Part shown: positions 1 to 8,625 of the stretch, piece after piece | Numbering within the stretch: the stretch's first letter is position 1 | How the letters are laid out: each line of letters begins with the position of its first letter | Source of the DNA: Desulfobacteraceae bacterium | Lineage (GTDB): Bacteria; Desulfobacterota; Desulfobacteria; Desulfobacterales; Desulfosarcinaceae | Assembly: GCA_024230435.1 (NCBI GenBank) | Contig: JAAERL010001167.1 | Coordinates: forward strand, 1 to 64,000 | Direction of reading: 5' to 3' | Length of the DNA: 64,000 nt | The notes under the pieces: generated by a model | What the model was told of the DNA's origin: nothing | Seen by the model: only the letters and a program-made list of their open reading frames with translations | Databases searched by the model: none | Translations under genes and position numbers: made by a program

Positions 1-1
1 A

Positions 2-292
2 TTTAAAAGCTTAACAATTTTAAAGGCCGAAAAAGAGGTTAATAAAAATGCTATTGAACGAATAGTTTCAAAATTTGATGAAATGAAACATGTGTACGAA
101 TTTATGCATCCGATGAAAAGATATGTTTCAGATCTTAAACTAACAATTGCCAATTTGGCTAAAGTGGTTAGAAAACAGCAAGAAGAAGCAAACATAAAAA
201 GTATAGAACATAAAAATAAATATGATAATTTGATCAAGGAATTGGATAAGTATAAAAACTTTAGTAGTGCTCCAAATGTAAGGATGGAGTAA
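2..292 (+). CDS. Partial hypothetical protein, C-terminal end only
   Basis: The window opens inside this reading frame, which is uninterrupted from base 2 to the TAA at 290-292, so only the last 96 residues are visible and the true start lies outside. The internal ATG at 83 need not be a start. The visible part is rich in Lys, Glu, Ile and Asn with heptad-like hydrophobic spacing, no Cys and no membrane segment. It looks like an alpha-helical or coiled-coil tail. I recognise no family and assign no function. Confidence 0.5.
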   Translation, partial: FKSLTILKAEKEVNKNAIERIVSKFDEMKHVYEFMHPMKRYVSDLKLTIANLAKVVRKQQEEANIKSIEHKNKYDNLIKELDKYKNFSSAPNVRME

Positions 293-654
293 ATATTTGT
301 GTACATAGGATATTTGGCCATATTCATGCCAATTGATTTCAATAAGATAAATTGCCAAACAAAGTGTTCGAGCCCTTGTCTATAAGGGTTTCATAAATTC
401 TAAATCGGTTAAAAAGTTAAAAATATACGATCATGAAAAAAACATATATTTTCTAACCCACTAATATTTTGCTATTTTTCACCACTACATTTGGAGCGCC
501 ACCAAAACTTTTATTGGAGAGTTCTAAGCGGAAAATTCAATTGAAAGATGATATGAAAAAAATAACGAAACAAAATTAACAATTAGGGTCGAGGAAAAAA
601 AGTTAAAGTTTCTAGATATAACGGATTTGGTAAAAAGTAAAATTGGTCCTGCAG
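293..654. other. Gene-free stretch
   Basis: AT-rich DNA with stop codons in all frames between the partial gene and the pqiC remnant. I see no convincing gene, RNA or hairpin terminator here. Confidence 0.4.
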
Positions 655-970
655 ATGAATCTCGGCCTCGGTCCTGTGACCCTGCCCGAATACCTGAAAC
701 GGCCACAAATGATCCGGCGGCGTAGGCCACAAAATCCATTATAGCGATTTTCATCAATGGGCGGCGCCATTGCAGGAAAATATCACCCGCGTGATGGCTG
801 AAAATCTGTCGAGATTGACCGGAGTAAAATTTGTGTATCCTTTTCCATGGCGCTCGTCTATCCCAATAGATGCCGGGGTTATCGTGGACATCATGCAATT
901 TGTTCAAGACCGGGATGGCCGTATCACACTCGCGGCCCATTGGAGTATCATAGACGCCAAAGGCAAAAAA
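655..970 (+). pseudogene. pqiC-like (YmbA/DUF330) lipoprotein remnant, frameshifted
   Basis: Two adjacent frames together encode a recognisable PqiC segment. From 655 the frame reads LGPVTLPEYLKRPQMI, the typical start of the mature PqiC domain. Between about 720 and 731 the reading frame changes, and the next frame reads HQWAAPLQENITRVMAENL followed by PFPWRSSIPIDAGVIVDI and an LAAHWSIID-like strand. PqiC proteins are outer-membrane lipoproteins that work with PqiA/PqiB MCE-type lipid transport. Here the signal peptide and lipobox, the C-terminus and any pqiA/pqiB neighbours are missing, so this is a decayed fragment. Homology after about 970 disappears. Confidence 0.7.
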
Positions 971-1169
971 ACTGTTCCCATCTGTCTGTATTATTCTTCA
1001 CTGCTCCATGTTTACAATTGTATACATCACGCTGGTTGCCAGCATCCTATGCAGTTTCTATCTATTTGGAAAAAATAAGTTATTTAAAAAAAGCAAATCA
1101 GGAACAGTTTTTGCTTGGAATCTATGCGATATAGAAACGGCAAAATTTATTAGATTATCTAAAAGCCTG

Positions 1170-1200
1170 TTTGGGAAAGCCCAAATTAGATATTTTTTTT
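1170..1200 (+). terminator. Possible Rho-independent terminator
   Basis: TTTGGG (1170-1175) pairs with CCCAAA (1180-1185) around an AAAG loop, and a run of eight T follows at 1193-1200. The spacing between stem and T-run is longer than ideal. It lies in an otherwise gene-free stretch (971-1438) and shares the word AAGCCTGTTTGGGAA with other repeats in the window. Confidence 0.35.
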
Positions 1201-1438
1201 GAGACATAAAATTATCTAATAAAAAAATTGGATAATAACTATTAGCTATGATTTTTATTGAATCATTCCAAAATCACAATGAAAACCGGCTTTGCAAATA
1301 CAATAAAAAGCGGTTCAGGTGATTTATCAAAAAACGCTTTGTAATATGAAGCGTTTACGATGCGCTACTGGGCATTCATTGGAGTGGATGTGGATTTGAG
1401 ATTTAACGATGAGCGAAAGTTGAAGGAGGCCATCAGTT

Positions 1439-2815
1439 ATGCGAAAATTGAATTTATTGGTAATCATGTTTTTTCTTTTCCTGGTGCTTGCTGGCTGTAA
1501 CCTCGACAGTACCGAAGATATCGGCGATGATAACGGATTTGCTTTAGAGGAAGATACCGGCGATGATAACGGATTTGCTTTAGAGATAGAAGCAACAATC
1601 ACACATGAAAACGAAGAAATTACCTTGCTAATGACACAAGAGAGTGTCCGCGGGGAAAACTTTGAAGTTCTGGTCCAGAATGAATCCGGAACATATGACA
1701 GCTATACCCTTGGCGAGGCGCAAACCTTCATTGGCTCAGTAGAGGAGTATCCTGGAGCGATTGCGGCCGGTATTCTGAAGGCAGACGGTACGCTTTGGGC
1801 ACAGGTCTATTTTGACCGCGGGCTTACTTGGAAAATTTTGGGTGATTCAGTTTATGACGTTAAAGGCGATTTTGAACCAACTTTTTCTTTTCCAACCTCT
1901 TCAACGGTTTCAGCGGGGGATGCGGGTTTCAATACATATCGATTTGATATAGGAATCGATTTGGATTACAATTATTACAGGCAAAGAACCGATGTGGCCG
2001 AGTGCCTCGAAGCTGTAGAATTTACTATCAGCCAAATCAAGGCTATGTATTTAAGAGACGTCCTTTTGCAGCCAGCCTTGGGCCGTGTGATCATCCGTAC
2101 ATCCCGAGAACATTGCCCTTATAACAGTGCATCAGATACCCGTGAATTGTTAAGGCGTCTCAGAATAGAATGGAGCACGAATCATACAGACGCTGACCGT
2201 GATCTTGCCGCTTTATCATCAGCGAACATAAATGGCGGCATAGCGCAACTTAAACAAGTTGGAACCGCATACGCATATTCTGTTAATAAGTGTGATATAA
2301 GCACTGGTGCGTTTGACAGTATTCTGAAACATGAGATGGCACATAACTGGAGCGTCCGTGATCATCAGGCAGGTGATCCTGAAGGAAAAACAATCGCGTG
2401 TGGTAATCAATATGGACGATTTGCCGGCCCGTCGGTAAAAAATGTATTTGCATACCGGGATAATAGGCTCGGTGTATTGGATAATATGGGTATTTATACA
2501 ACTGTTAACATTCCCCCTTATGCTGCTCTGGATACATTTGAATATTCGGATAATCAAAATTCTGAGCTGATAATTTATCCCTTAGAAAACGACCACGATG
2601 TCAATGGCGACAATCTCTCACTGGTATCGTTTGATACTTTTACAGAAAATGACGGTTTCATCGAAAAGATTTCTGGTACAACCAGCAGTACAACCGGACT
2701 GCTTTATACACCACCATCCGATGCCATGATTGGGCAAGAGGATTGGTTCTATTATACTATTGAGGATAGCGATGGAAAAGTGGCAACTGGAGTTGTTACG
2801 ATCCAAAAAAAGTGA
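1439..2815 (+). CDS. Putative secreted lipoprotein, zinc-metallopeptidase-like, with C-terminal cadherin/Ig-like domain
   Basis: 458 residues. ATG at 1439 follows a strong AAGGAGG at 1422. The N-terminus is a lipoprotein signal (hydrophobic residues 5-16, lipobox LAGC at 17-20), so the protein should be exported and lipidated at C20. Residues 28-51 hold a near-perfect duplication of a 12-residue acidic unit. A zincin-like helix HEMAHNWSVRDH lies at 298-309. Its HExxH fits a zinc peptidase, but the Gly of the metzincin signature is Ser and the third His is one residue late, so activity is uncertain. Residues about 357-458 resemble the Ig/cadherin-like repeats of large surface proteins. The substrate is unknown and no operon partner is visible. 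It could be a peptidase or a binding lipoprotein derived from one. Confidence 0.65.
   Translation: MRKLNLLVIMFFLFLVLAGCNLDSTEDIGDDNGFALEEDTGDDNGFALEIEATITHENEEITLLMTQESVRGENFEVLVQNESGTYDSYTLGEAQTFIGSVEEYPGAIAAGILKADGTLWAQVYFDRGLTWKILGDSVYDVKGDFEPTFSFPTSSTVSAGDAGFNTYRFDIGIDLDYNYYRQRTDVAECLEAVEFTISQIKAMYLRDVLLQPALGRVIIRTSREHCPYNSASDTRELLRRLRIEWSTNHTDADRDLAALSSANINGGIAQLKQVGTAYAYSVNKCDISTGAFDSILKHEMAHNWSVRDHQAGDPEGKTIACGNQYGRFAGPSVKNVFAYRDNRLGVLDNMGIYTTVNIPPYAALDTFEYSDNQNSELIIYPLENDHDVNGDNLSLVSFDTFTENDGFIEKISGTTSSTTGLLYTPPSDAMIGQEDWFYYTIEDSDGKVATGVVTIQKK
1514..1585 (+). repeat. 36-bp in-frame tandem duplication
   Basis: Two 36-bp units (1514-1549 and 1550-1585) differ at one base (ATC versus ACC codon). 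Together they encode two copies of a 12-residue Glu/Asp-rich segment just after the lipobox of the lipoprotein. This looks like a recent slippage duplication in a surface linker. Confidence 0.85.
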
Positions 2816-3093
2816 TGATTTTCCGACGATAGGAAAAAAATGGGGGCATTCTATAATTTGATTGTCAAGCTGCATTTGAAAAAAAGGGAATTTTCAGGAA
2901 GGACTTTTTTTCTCTTTCTTTCTCAGGGACGGGTTGATTACGTCCTTAGACCTTTTTATTTAAATACATTCAAATGAATCATAAAGAATTCGTATATTTT
3001 TTACCACCAGGGAGAGGTACGGTCGTGGTTGGGCGGGGGAGCTATTGTTTTTTACTTGACAATACTTATCATGGATGTCCCAATTAGTCCCTC

Positions 3094-3158
3094 TGTCCCA
3101 ATTTCCTGTCCTGTCCCAATTTCCTGTCCTGTACCAATTTCCTGTCCTGTACCAATTT
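3094..3158. repeat. 18-bp tandem repeat, about 3.6 copies
   Basis: Units TGTCCCAATTTCCTGTCC at 3094-3111 and 3112-3129, the variant TGTACCAATTTCCTGTCC at 3130-3147, then a partial unit to 3158. There are no spacers, so this is a minisatellite and not a CRISPR. The short minus-strand frame across it is only the translated repeat. The rest of 2816-3389 holds no gene that I can support. Confidence 0.8.
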
Positions 3159-3188
3159 TTTCCACAGGCATATAGCTAATATTCTGAG

Positions 3189-3245
3189 AATAAAATTTTT
3201 CGCTCACAACAAAGATACCGGGAAAATTGGCCATTTATTAGGCAC
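3189..3245 (-). repeat. Fragment of dispersed repeat family B
   Basis: The segment matches, in reverse complement, the left end of the repeat at 25912-26070: the words AAAATTTTTCGC, CACAAC, GATACCGGG and AAATTGGCCATTTAT occur in the same order. Only one end of the element is present. Confidence 0.55.
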
Positions 3246-3389
3246 GAAATAGTTCCTTGATCTCAGAGCTGCAGGGGTTTTAGTATAGATGAATTTTAGC
3301 CCCAAACCCATCTGTTCAAAACAAAGGCAACGCTATAATCCCTAAAAATAATTTTCCTTTCGCACCTGCCTATTTTTGGATTAAATAGC

Positions 3390-3417
3390 TTGCTTTAACA
3401 ACAAAACGTGTTATTGT
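3390..3417 (+). promoter_or_regulatory. Candidate sigma-70 promoter for the cold-shock gene
   Basis: TTGCTT (3390-3395), a 16-base spacer, and TATTGT (3412-3417). Transcription from here would give a leader of about 120 bases before the cold-shock ATG at 3545. Long leaders are typical of cspA-type mRNAs. The call is made by eye. Confidence 0.35.
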
Positions 3418-3434
3418 AAAAAAAATTCAACATG

Positions 3435-3465
3435 GCTCCGCATAATAATCCGGAGCGATTTTTTT
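3435..3465 (+). terminator. Hairpin plus T-run in the cold-shock gene leader
   Basis: GCTCCG (3435-3440) pairs with CGGAGC (3451-3456), followed by GATTTTTTT. It has the form of an intrinsic terminator but lies between the candidate promoter and the cold-shock gene, so it may act as an attenuator or a temperature-responsive leader hairpin. Alternatively it could end an upstream transcript. Confidence 0.45.
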
Positions 3466-3544
3466 CTGAAGGAATCAAGTTTTGTAAATGCAACATCCTC
3501 CAGTTTAAAATCTTGAACAAATTTTAAGAAAGGAGGATGTCAGC

Positions 3545-3745
3545 ATGGCTAACGGTACAGTTAAATGGTTTAATAACGAAAAAGGGTTCGGTTTTATAGA
3601 ACAAGAAAACGGTCCTGATGTATTTGTTCACCATTCGGCAATTAACGCAAGCGGTTTTAAAAGTCTCAATGAAGGCGACCGGGTATCTTTTGACATTGAG
3701 CAAGGACAAAAAGGTCCTTCCGCTGTAAATGTCACTGTAGTTTAA
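3545..3745 (+). CDS. Cold-shock protein, CspA family
   Basis: A 66-residue single cold-shock domain that binds single-stranded RNA and DNA and acts as an RNA chaperone. RNP1 (KGFGFI, residues 13-18) and RNP2 (VFVHH, 26-30) are intact, as are the N-terminal GTVKWF and the C-terminal beta strand ending in VNVTVV. Length is normal for the family. The ATG at 3545 follows AAGGAGG at 3531. The long leader with a hairpin suggests post-transcriptional control. The next gene downstream also encodes a small RNA-binding protein on the same strand. Confidence 0.95.
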   Translation: MANGTVKWFNNEKGFGFIEQENGPDVFVHHSAINASGFKSLNEGDRVSFDIEQGQKGPSAVNVTVV

Positions 3746-3768
3746 TTTCCGGCTTCATCACAAAAAAG

Positions 3769-3795
3769 GGTGTACCTCCAAGCTCAGGGGACACC
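3769..3795 (+). terminator. Possible terminator after the cold-shock gene
   Basis: GGTGT (3769-3773) can pair with ACACC (3791-3795), followed by a short T-rich run. The stem is short and no long U-tract follows, so the call is weak. Confidence 0.25.
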
Positions 3796-3868
3796 TTTAT
3801 CGTTTTGAGACAATTTAGAGTTATGAGAAATTTAAATCTCTCACTCTTGATTGCATTTGAATTTGCCT

Positions 3869-3900
3869 GATGCGTCAATGGATACGTCCATTGACGCATC
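3869..3900. repeat. Perfect inverted repeat (14-bp arms, TACG loop)
   Basis: GATGCGTCAATGGA at 3869-3882 and its exact reverse complement at 3887-3900 flank TACG. The same GCGTCAATG...CATTGACGC hairpin occurs at 54704-54744 and 62327-62369 and, degenerate, near 15640, so it is a dispersed palindromic element. Here it lies between two small RNA-binding-protein genes. Confidence 0.85.
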
Positions 3901-3976
3901 TTAAAAATAAATTTAAAAACAAGCAAAAACGAGCGGTTTACATCGTTCACACCCCCCTTCAGAAAAGGCATTTTAT

Positions 3977-4261
3977 ATGAATATCTACATCGGGAATTTA
4001 TCCATCAGTACTACGGAAGAGGCTTTAAAGACACTGTTCACACCCTTTGGAGATATCGATAGTATAAAAGTGATAAAGGATAGGTTTACCGGCAAATCAA
4101 AGGGCTTTGGTTTCATTGAAATGCCCAGCAACTCAGAGGCCGACCAGGCCATCAAGGCGTTGAACGGAAACCGGATAGACGGGAATCACATTAAAGTAAG
4201 ACCTGCAGATTCCGGGGGAAAGAAACGTAAAAAACGCACTTTTCGCAGAAAAAGCTACTGA
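3977..4261 (+). CDS. Small RRM-domain RNA-binding protein
   Basis: 94 residues: one RNA recognition motif followed by a basic tail. RNP2 (IYIGNL, 3-8) and RNP1 (KGFGFIEM, 42-49) are both canonical. The tail from about residue 76 is rich in Lys and Arg and probably adds nonspecific RNA affinity. Such short RRM proteins are frequent in cyanobacteria and Desulfobacterota and are often linked to cold or stress responses. The ATG at 3977 has only a weak AAAAGG-type ribosome site. It lies downstream of the cold-shock gene on the same strand and converges on the radical SAM gene with 14 bases between stops. Confidence 0.92.
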   Translation: MNIYIGNLSISTTEEALKTLFTPFGDIDSIKVIKDRFTGKSKGFGFIEMPSNSEADQAIKALNGNRIDGNHIKVRPADSGGKKRKKRTFRRKSY

Positions 4262-4275
4262 AACATTAATTTTTA

Positions 4276-5997
4276 TCAGCCGCAAACACCGCAAAGCTTG
4301 CATTTAGAAGGTTCCATGGGACATGGAACTGTAGTCTGCGCTAACTTGGCCTTTTGATATTCATTCCAAAGAAATTCTTTTTTCACGCCGTTGTCGATAA
4401 AATCCCAAGGCAAGCGCTCATCCTGATTGCGTTGCCGATGGACATAAAAAGAAGGGTTGAGTTGCGAATTTTTAAACGTCTGGGGCCAGTTACCTTTGAA
4501 TTTATGAACCAGTAGTAAAAGTTGGGCCACCCGGCGATCCCCGCGGGAAAGTAATCCCTGGATATGCGCCCATCTGGGGATATCGGCATGCACCCGCACA
4601 TTTGCGACTTTACCGAGCCCTTTTTTCACACGCTTAATTTTATCTTTCAAAACATTGATTTCATCCATTGGCGCCCATTGAAAAGGCGTAAACGGCTTTG
4701 GGACAAAAGCATTCAAACTGACCGTGATAATCCCCATACGGCCTTTTTTTTGGCTGGCTTTGAGGAATTGATGTTTGATCTTTTTTACCAGATCAACAAT
4801 GGCTTCCACATCATCTGCGGTTTCAGTCGGAAGACCAATCATAAAATACAGCTTAAGGTTTGGAATACCGGCCGTTACCAGAGCTGAGGCGGCTTTGAAA
4901 ATGTTATCATGCGTTAGCCCCTTATTGATGACTTTGAGCATTCTATCTGAACCGGCTTCTGGAGCGATGGTTGCTGTTTTGACACGCCCGGACTTTAAAG
5001 CCGCCGCCATTTGTTCATCCAATGCGTCGGCCCGAAGCGAGCTGAACGAAACCTGCACGCCCAATTGTTCACCTTCATGGCACAGACGTTTGAGGCCCGG
5101 CAAATCGGACACGGCCGTACCTAACAGACCGATCTTAGATGAGCGTTGCGCCCCCTGCTGCATGGATTCGGCAATTTTGTCTGCAGATCGTACCCGTGGG
5201 GGACGGTAAACAAATCCGGCGCTGCAAAACCGGCAGCCGTGAGGACATCCCCGGCTCACTTCAATTAAATGCGCATTTTCAAAAGAAGTATTCTGCGACA
5301 GGATGACACTTTGAGTCGAAAATTGACTTAAGTCCGGGCTGTAACTTCTTTTTACGGTGGACGGTATTCCGGCAGCAGGTTCGAACGTCTTAAGGCGTCC
5401 GTCCCCGAAATAGGTTTCCCGGTAAAAGCCGGGAACATATAAACCGGGGACCTTTCCAACCAGCTCAAGCAACTGGCTCTGTTTATCAGCCCCAGGATTA
5501 TAATTTTCAAAAAAAGTCCTGACGCAGGTTTCCGCTTCGCCCAAGACAAAGCAGTCAAAAAAAGGAGCTATTGGTTCAGGATTCAGAAAGCTGGCAACCC
5601 CTCCCGCCATAATGAGCGGAAAATTTGCGCCGCGATCCACGGCAAACATTGGAAGCCCTGCTTGATCAAGAAGGGGCAATATGTTGGCATAATCATTTTC
5701 AAAGGAAAGCGAAAAGGCTATGCAATCATATTCGAGCAAAGGACGTCCGGATTCAATGGACCTGGGTTTTGCATTCTGATGGCCGCGGGTATCCTCCGGC
5801 AAAAAAAACCTTTCACATACCACATGATCCATTTCATTAAGCAGTTGGTAAACTGTTTGAAAACCCAGGTTCGACATGCCCACTGAATAATAGTTCGGAT
5901 AAACCAACGCAATTCGTATACGATCTTTCCAGCGTTTAAGGATTGTTCCGGTCTCTGTATCGATTATTTTTTTTCTCTTATCTTCAATTGAAGTCAT
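4276..5997 (-). CDS. B12-binding radical SAM protein, TIGR03960-like
   Basis: 573 residues. The N-terminal 150 or so residues form a cobalamin-binding-type Rossmann domain (RIALVYPNYYSVGMSNLGFQ). The radical SAM core follows, with the cluster motif CPHGCRFC (C251, C255, C258). The C-terminus is Cys-rich (CPMEPSKCKLCGVCG). This matches the uncharacterised family usually annotated as TIGR03960. In some genomes it is fused or adjacent to a DUF2344/TIGR03936 domain, which is not visible here. The chemistry is unknown; methylation or another radical modification is possible. It starts 21 bases after ftsZ and is probably the last gene of the division cluster transcript. Confidence 0.82.
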   Translation of the reverse strand: MTSIEDKRKKIIDTETGTILKRWKDRIRIALVYPNYYSVGMSNLGFQTVYQLLNEMDHVVCERFFLPEDTRGHQNAKPRSIESGRPLLEYDCIAFSLSFENDYANILPLLDQAGLPMFAVDRGANFPLIMAGGVASFLNPEPIAPFFDCFVLGEAETCVRTFFENYNPGADKQSQLLELVGKVPGLYVPGFYRETYFGDGRLKTFEPAAGIPSTVKRSYSPDLSQFSTQSVILSQNTSFENAHLIEVSRGCPHGCRFCSAGFVYRPPRVRSADKIAESMQQGAQRSSKIGLLGTAVSDLPGLKRLCHEGEQLGVQVSFSSLRADALDEQMAAALKSGRVKTATIAPEAGSDRMLKVINKGLTHDNIFKAASALVTAGIPNLKLYFMIGLPTETADDVEAIVDLVKKIKHQFLKASQKKGRMGIITVSLNAFVPKPFTPFQWAPMDEINVLKDKIKRVKKGLGKVANVRVHADIPRWAHIQGLLSRGDRRVAQLLLLVHKFKGNWPQTFKNSQLNPSFYVHRQRNQDERLPWDFIDNGVKKEFLWNEYQKAKLAQTTVPCPMEPSKCKLCGVCG

Positions 5998-6018
5998 CTT
6001 CCTCTGTATAGCCGGCTT

Positions 6019-7209
6019 CTAATCAGCTTTGCGCCTTAGAAACGTGGGCACATCAAGATCATCATTATCAATAATCATGCCTTTATAGCCTTTATATTGT
6101 GAACCGCCGGATTCATTAGCCGCTTTTTTTCTGCGCACCCGCCTGAAGGCCGGTTCTTCAAGATCTTCTTTATCGATGATATCAGCAGGTGTTAAATCAC
6201 GTACTTTTCCGCCAAACGTAGGATCGTTTTCAAAGTTATTTTTTTGTTCTTCATTTTCATTGCCGATTCCGGTAGCTATGACAGTTACGCGCATTTCATC
6301 GCCTATTTCGTCATCAATAACAGCTCCCCAGATAATTTCGGCATCTTCTCCGACTTCATTGTAGATACGCTCTGAAGCTTCGGTCATCTCTTCCATCGTG
6401 ATGTCGCTGTTACTTGTGATATTCATCAAAACGCCCCTGGCGCCGCAAATATTGATATCTTCCAGCAACGGGTGGGATATAGCTCTTTCGGCTGCGTCCA
6501 CGGCACGGTTTTCACCGCTGGCCGCTCCAATTCCCATGATGGCCATACCGGCCTTTGACATGGTGGTTTTGACATCGGCGAAATCCAGATTCACCAGTCC
6601 CGGACGCATAATCAGATCCGTGATGCCCTTGACTGAGTGCAATAGAATTTCATCCGCCTTTCTGAACATGTCCACCATTTTGGCGTTTTTGGAAGCAAGG
6701 CCCCGGAGCCGGTCATTTGGAATAATGATCACAGTATCCGCCAGCTTTTTCAATTCAGCAATCCCCTCATCGGCCTGCCGAGCCCGTTTCTTGCCTTCAA
6801 AGGAAAAAGGCCGCGTAACCACCGCAACATTTAAAATACCCATTTCTTTGCACAGTCCGGCAATTACGGGAGCGGCGCCGGTTCCGGTGCCTCCGCCGAA
6901 ACCGGCTGTAATAAATACCATGTGACTGTCTGCAAGGGACGCCTTGATCACTTCGGCGCTTTCGATGGCGGCATCCCTTCCGATCTGTGGATTGGCGCCG
7001 GCTCCCAGACCTTCTGTGAGCCTTTCGCCAATCTGAATTTTGACTTCGGACTGCGAAGCATCCAAAGCCTGGATGTCGGTATTGCCAATAATGAACTTGA
7101 CTCCTTGTAAGTTACTGGCAATCATGTTGTTAATAGCGTTACCACCTGCGCCGCCAACACCAATTACTTTGATCTTGGCTGATTTGTCAGGTTCAACATA
7201 CGAAAACAT
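6019..7209 (-). CDS. ftsZ: Cell division protein FtsZ
   Basis: 396 residues. This is the tubulin-like GTPase that forms the Z ring. The GTP-binding tubulin signature GGGTGTGAAP is at 105-114, the N-terminal Rossmann part starts with KVIGVGGAGGNA, and the T7-loop NLDFADVKT is present. The tail ends in DDLDVPTFLRRKAD, the conserved peptide that binds FtsA and other partners. The ATG at 7209 has a strong GGGGAGGG ribosome site. There are 144 bases between ftsA and ftsZ, the largest gap late in the cluster, so an extra ftsZ promoter could lie there. Confidence 0.98.
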   Translation of the reverse strand: MFSYVEPDKSAKIKVIGVGGAGGNAINNMIASNLQGVKFIIGNTDIQALDASQSEVKIQIGERLTEGLGAGANPQIGRDAAIESAEVIKASLADSHMVFITAGFGGGTGTGAAPVIAGLCKEMGILNVAVVTRPFSFEGKKRARQADEGIAELKKLADTVIIIPNDRLRGLASKNAKMVDMFRKADEILLHSVKGITDLIMRPGLVNLDFADVKTTMSKAGMAIMGIGAASGENRAVDAAERAISHPLLEDINICGARGVLMNITSNSDITMEEMTEASERIYNEVGEDAEIIWGAVIDDEIGDEMRVTVIATGIGNENEEQKNNFENDPTFGGKVRDLTPADIIDKEDLEEPAFRRVRRKKAANESGGSQYKGYKGMIIDNDDLDVPTFLRRKAD

Positions 7210-7353
7210 AAATCCCTCCCCTTTTTACTATATAGCACCCGTACTACAAGTACTCGGCTATGGTTCGATTTGCGCCGATTTTTTGACGGCCGCATAAATT
7301 GCAGCCAAATTTATGACATCCTGATTATAACTGTTCCCCCAACATGAAGCTGA

Positions 7354-8580
7354 TCAGACAACTTCTTGGAACCATTTTTTCATACGGTGAATAATACTGT
7401 TAAAAATATTACGGTCGCGAATTCGAAACTTTTTCATTGGCGTTTTGTTAGCACCGTAGACAACCAATCCAACCCCGGTTGCATACATTGGATTATTCAC
7501 CATGTCCGTTAGCCCCACAATTCCCTGGGGTTTACCCATTCTGGTGGGAGCGCCTAAAACAGATTCGGCAATATCCGTAACGCCGTCCAATAGAGATGTT
7601 CCTCCGGTGACGACAACACCTGAAGAGATATAATTTTCCATTTCGGCCCGATAGATTTCCCTTTTGATCAACGTGAAAATCTCTTCCATACGCGGCTCCA
7701 GGATTTCACCTAAAATCTGCCGTGAAAGTTTACGAGGTTTGCGCCCGCCCATTCCAGGAACTTCAAGACTTTCATCACTGCCGATGTTGGCTGCAACGCA
7801 ACTGCCGTACTTTTTCTTTATTTTTTCAGCCTCCGCCAAGGGTGCGCGAAGTCCGACGGCGATATCATTCGTCAAATTATCGCCACCTAAAGCCAATACG
7901 AATGTATGCTTGATATTTTGCCCTGAAAACATAGCCAGGTCAGATGTTCCCCCCCCCAAGTCGATCAGCGCCGTTCCCAATTGTTTTTCTTCCTCGGACA
8001 ACACGGCCTCGCCCGAAGCAAGCGATTCTAATACGATGTCGCAAACATCCAGTCCAGCCTTGTTTGCGCATTTGACGATATTGTGTGCTGAAGTGACCGC
8101 ACCGGTGACGATATGAATCTTGGCTTCCAGCCGGACACCGGCCATACCCACCGGATTCAGGATGCCGGCTTGATCATCAACAATATATTCCTGGGAAAGA
8201 ACATGAATCACTTCACGATCCATGGGAATCGCCACGGCCCTTGCGGCGTCAATTACCCGGTCAACATCCGCGGGCATAATTTCAGCTCCCTTGACCGCAA
8301 CAATTCCCCGGCTGTTGAACCCTGTAATATGCCCTCCGGCAATACCGGCATATACAGATGAAATTTCACAACCGGCCATCAGTTCGGCTTCTTCAACGGC
8401 TTTCTTGATCGAATCCACGGTGGATTCGATATTGACAACCACCCCTTTGCGCAATCCGACCGATGGATGAGTCCCAATACCAATGATATTTATCTCCCGG
8501 CCACTTACCTCGCCCACCACGCAACAGATCTTTGTCGTTCCGATATCAAGTCCGACAATAATATTTTCCTGATGCTGCAC
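7354..8580 (-). CDS. ftsA: Cell division protein FtsA
   Basis: 408 residues. FtsA is an actin-like ATPase that tethers FtsZ filaments to the membrane. The phosphate-1 segment GLDIGTTKICCVVGE, the LIDLGGGTSDLAMF phosphate-2 segment and VVTGGTSLLDGV are all present. The C-terminus (about 388-408, RNIFNSIIHRMKKWFQEVV) fits the amphipathic membrane-targeting helix. It sits between ftsQ and ftsZ as in most Gram-negative dcw clusters. Confidence 0.98.
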   Translation of the reverse strand: MQHQENIIVGLDIGTTKICCVVGEVSGREINIIGIGTHPSVGLRKGVVVNIESTVDSIKKAVEEAELMAGCEISSVYAGIAGGHITGFNSRGIVAVKGAEIMPADVDRVIDAARAVAIPMDREVIHVLSQEYIVDDQAGILNPVGMAGVRLEAKIHIVTGAVTSAHNIVKCANKAGLDVCDIVLESLASGEAVLSEEEKQLGTALIDLGGGTSDLAMFSGQNIKHTFVLALGGDNLTNDIAVGLRAPLAEAEKIKKKYGSCVAANIGSDESLEVPGMGGRKPRKLSRQILGEILEPRMEEIFTLIKREIYRAEMENYISSGVVVTGGTSLLDGVTDIAESVLGAPTRMGKPQGIVGLTDMVNNPMYATGVGLVVYGANKTPMKKFRIRDRNIFNSIIHRMKKWFQEVV

Positions 8581-8625
8581 TCTATTACCTCCTTAACTGT
8601 AGTTAAAAAAAGGATGGGAGCTCCG

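Noticed and set aside
524-940. 138-codon minus-strand frame
   Set aside because: Lies opposite the pqiC remnant, whose plus-strand frames show real homology.
3094-3158. Possible CRISPR array
   Set aside because: Units are contiguous without spacers and too short; no cas genes.
3052-3234. Minus-strand frame with repeated GTGQEI
   Set aside because: It is the translation of the 18-bp tandem repeat and a mobile-repeat fragment.
6398-6925. 175-codon plus-strand frame opposite ftsZ
   Set aside because: Shadow of ftsZ with a composition typical of antisense frames.
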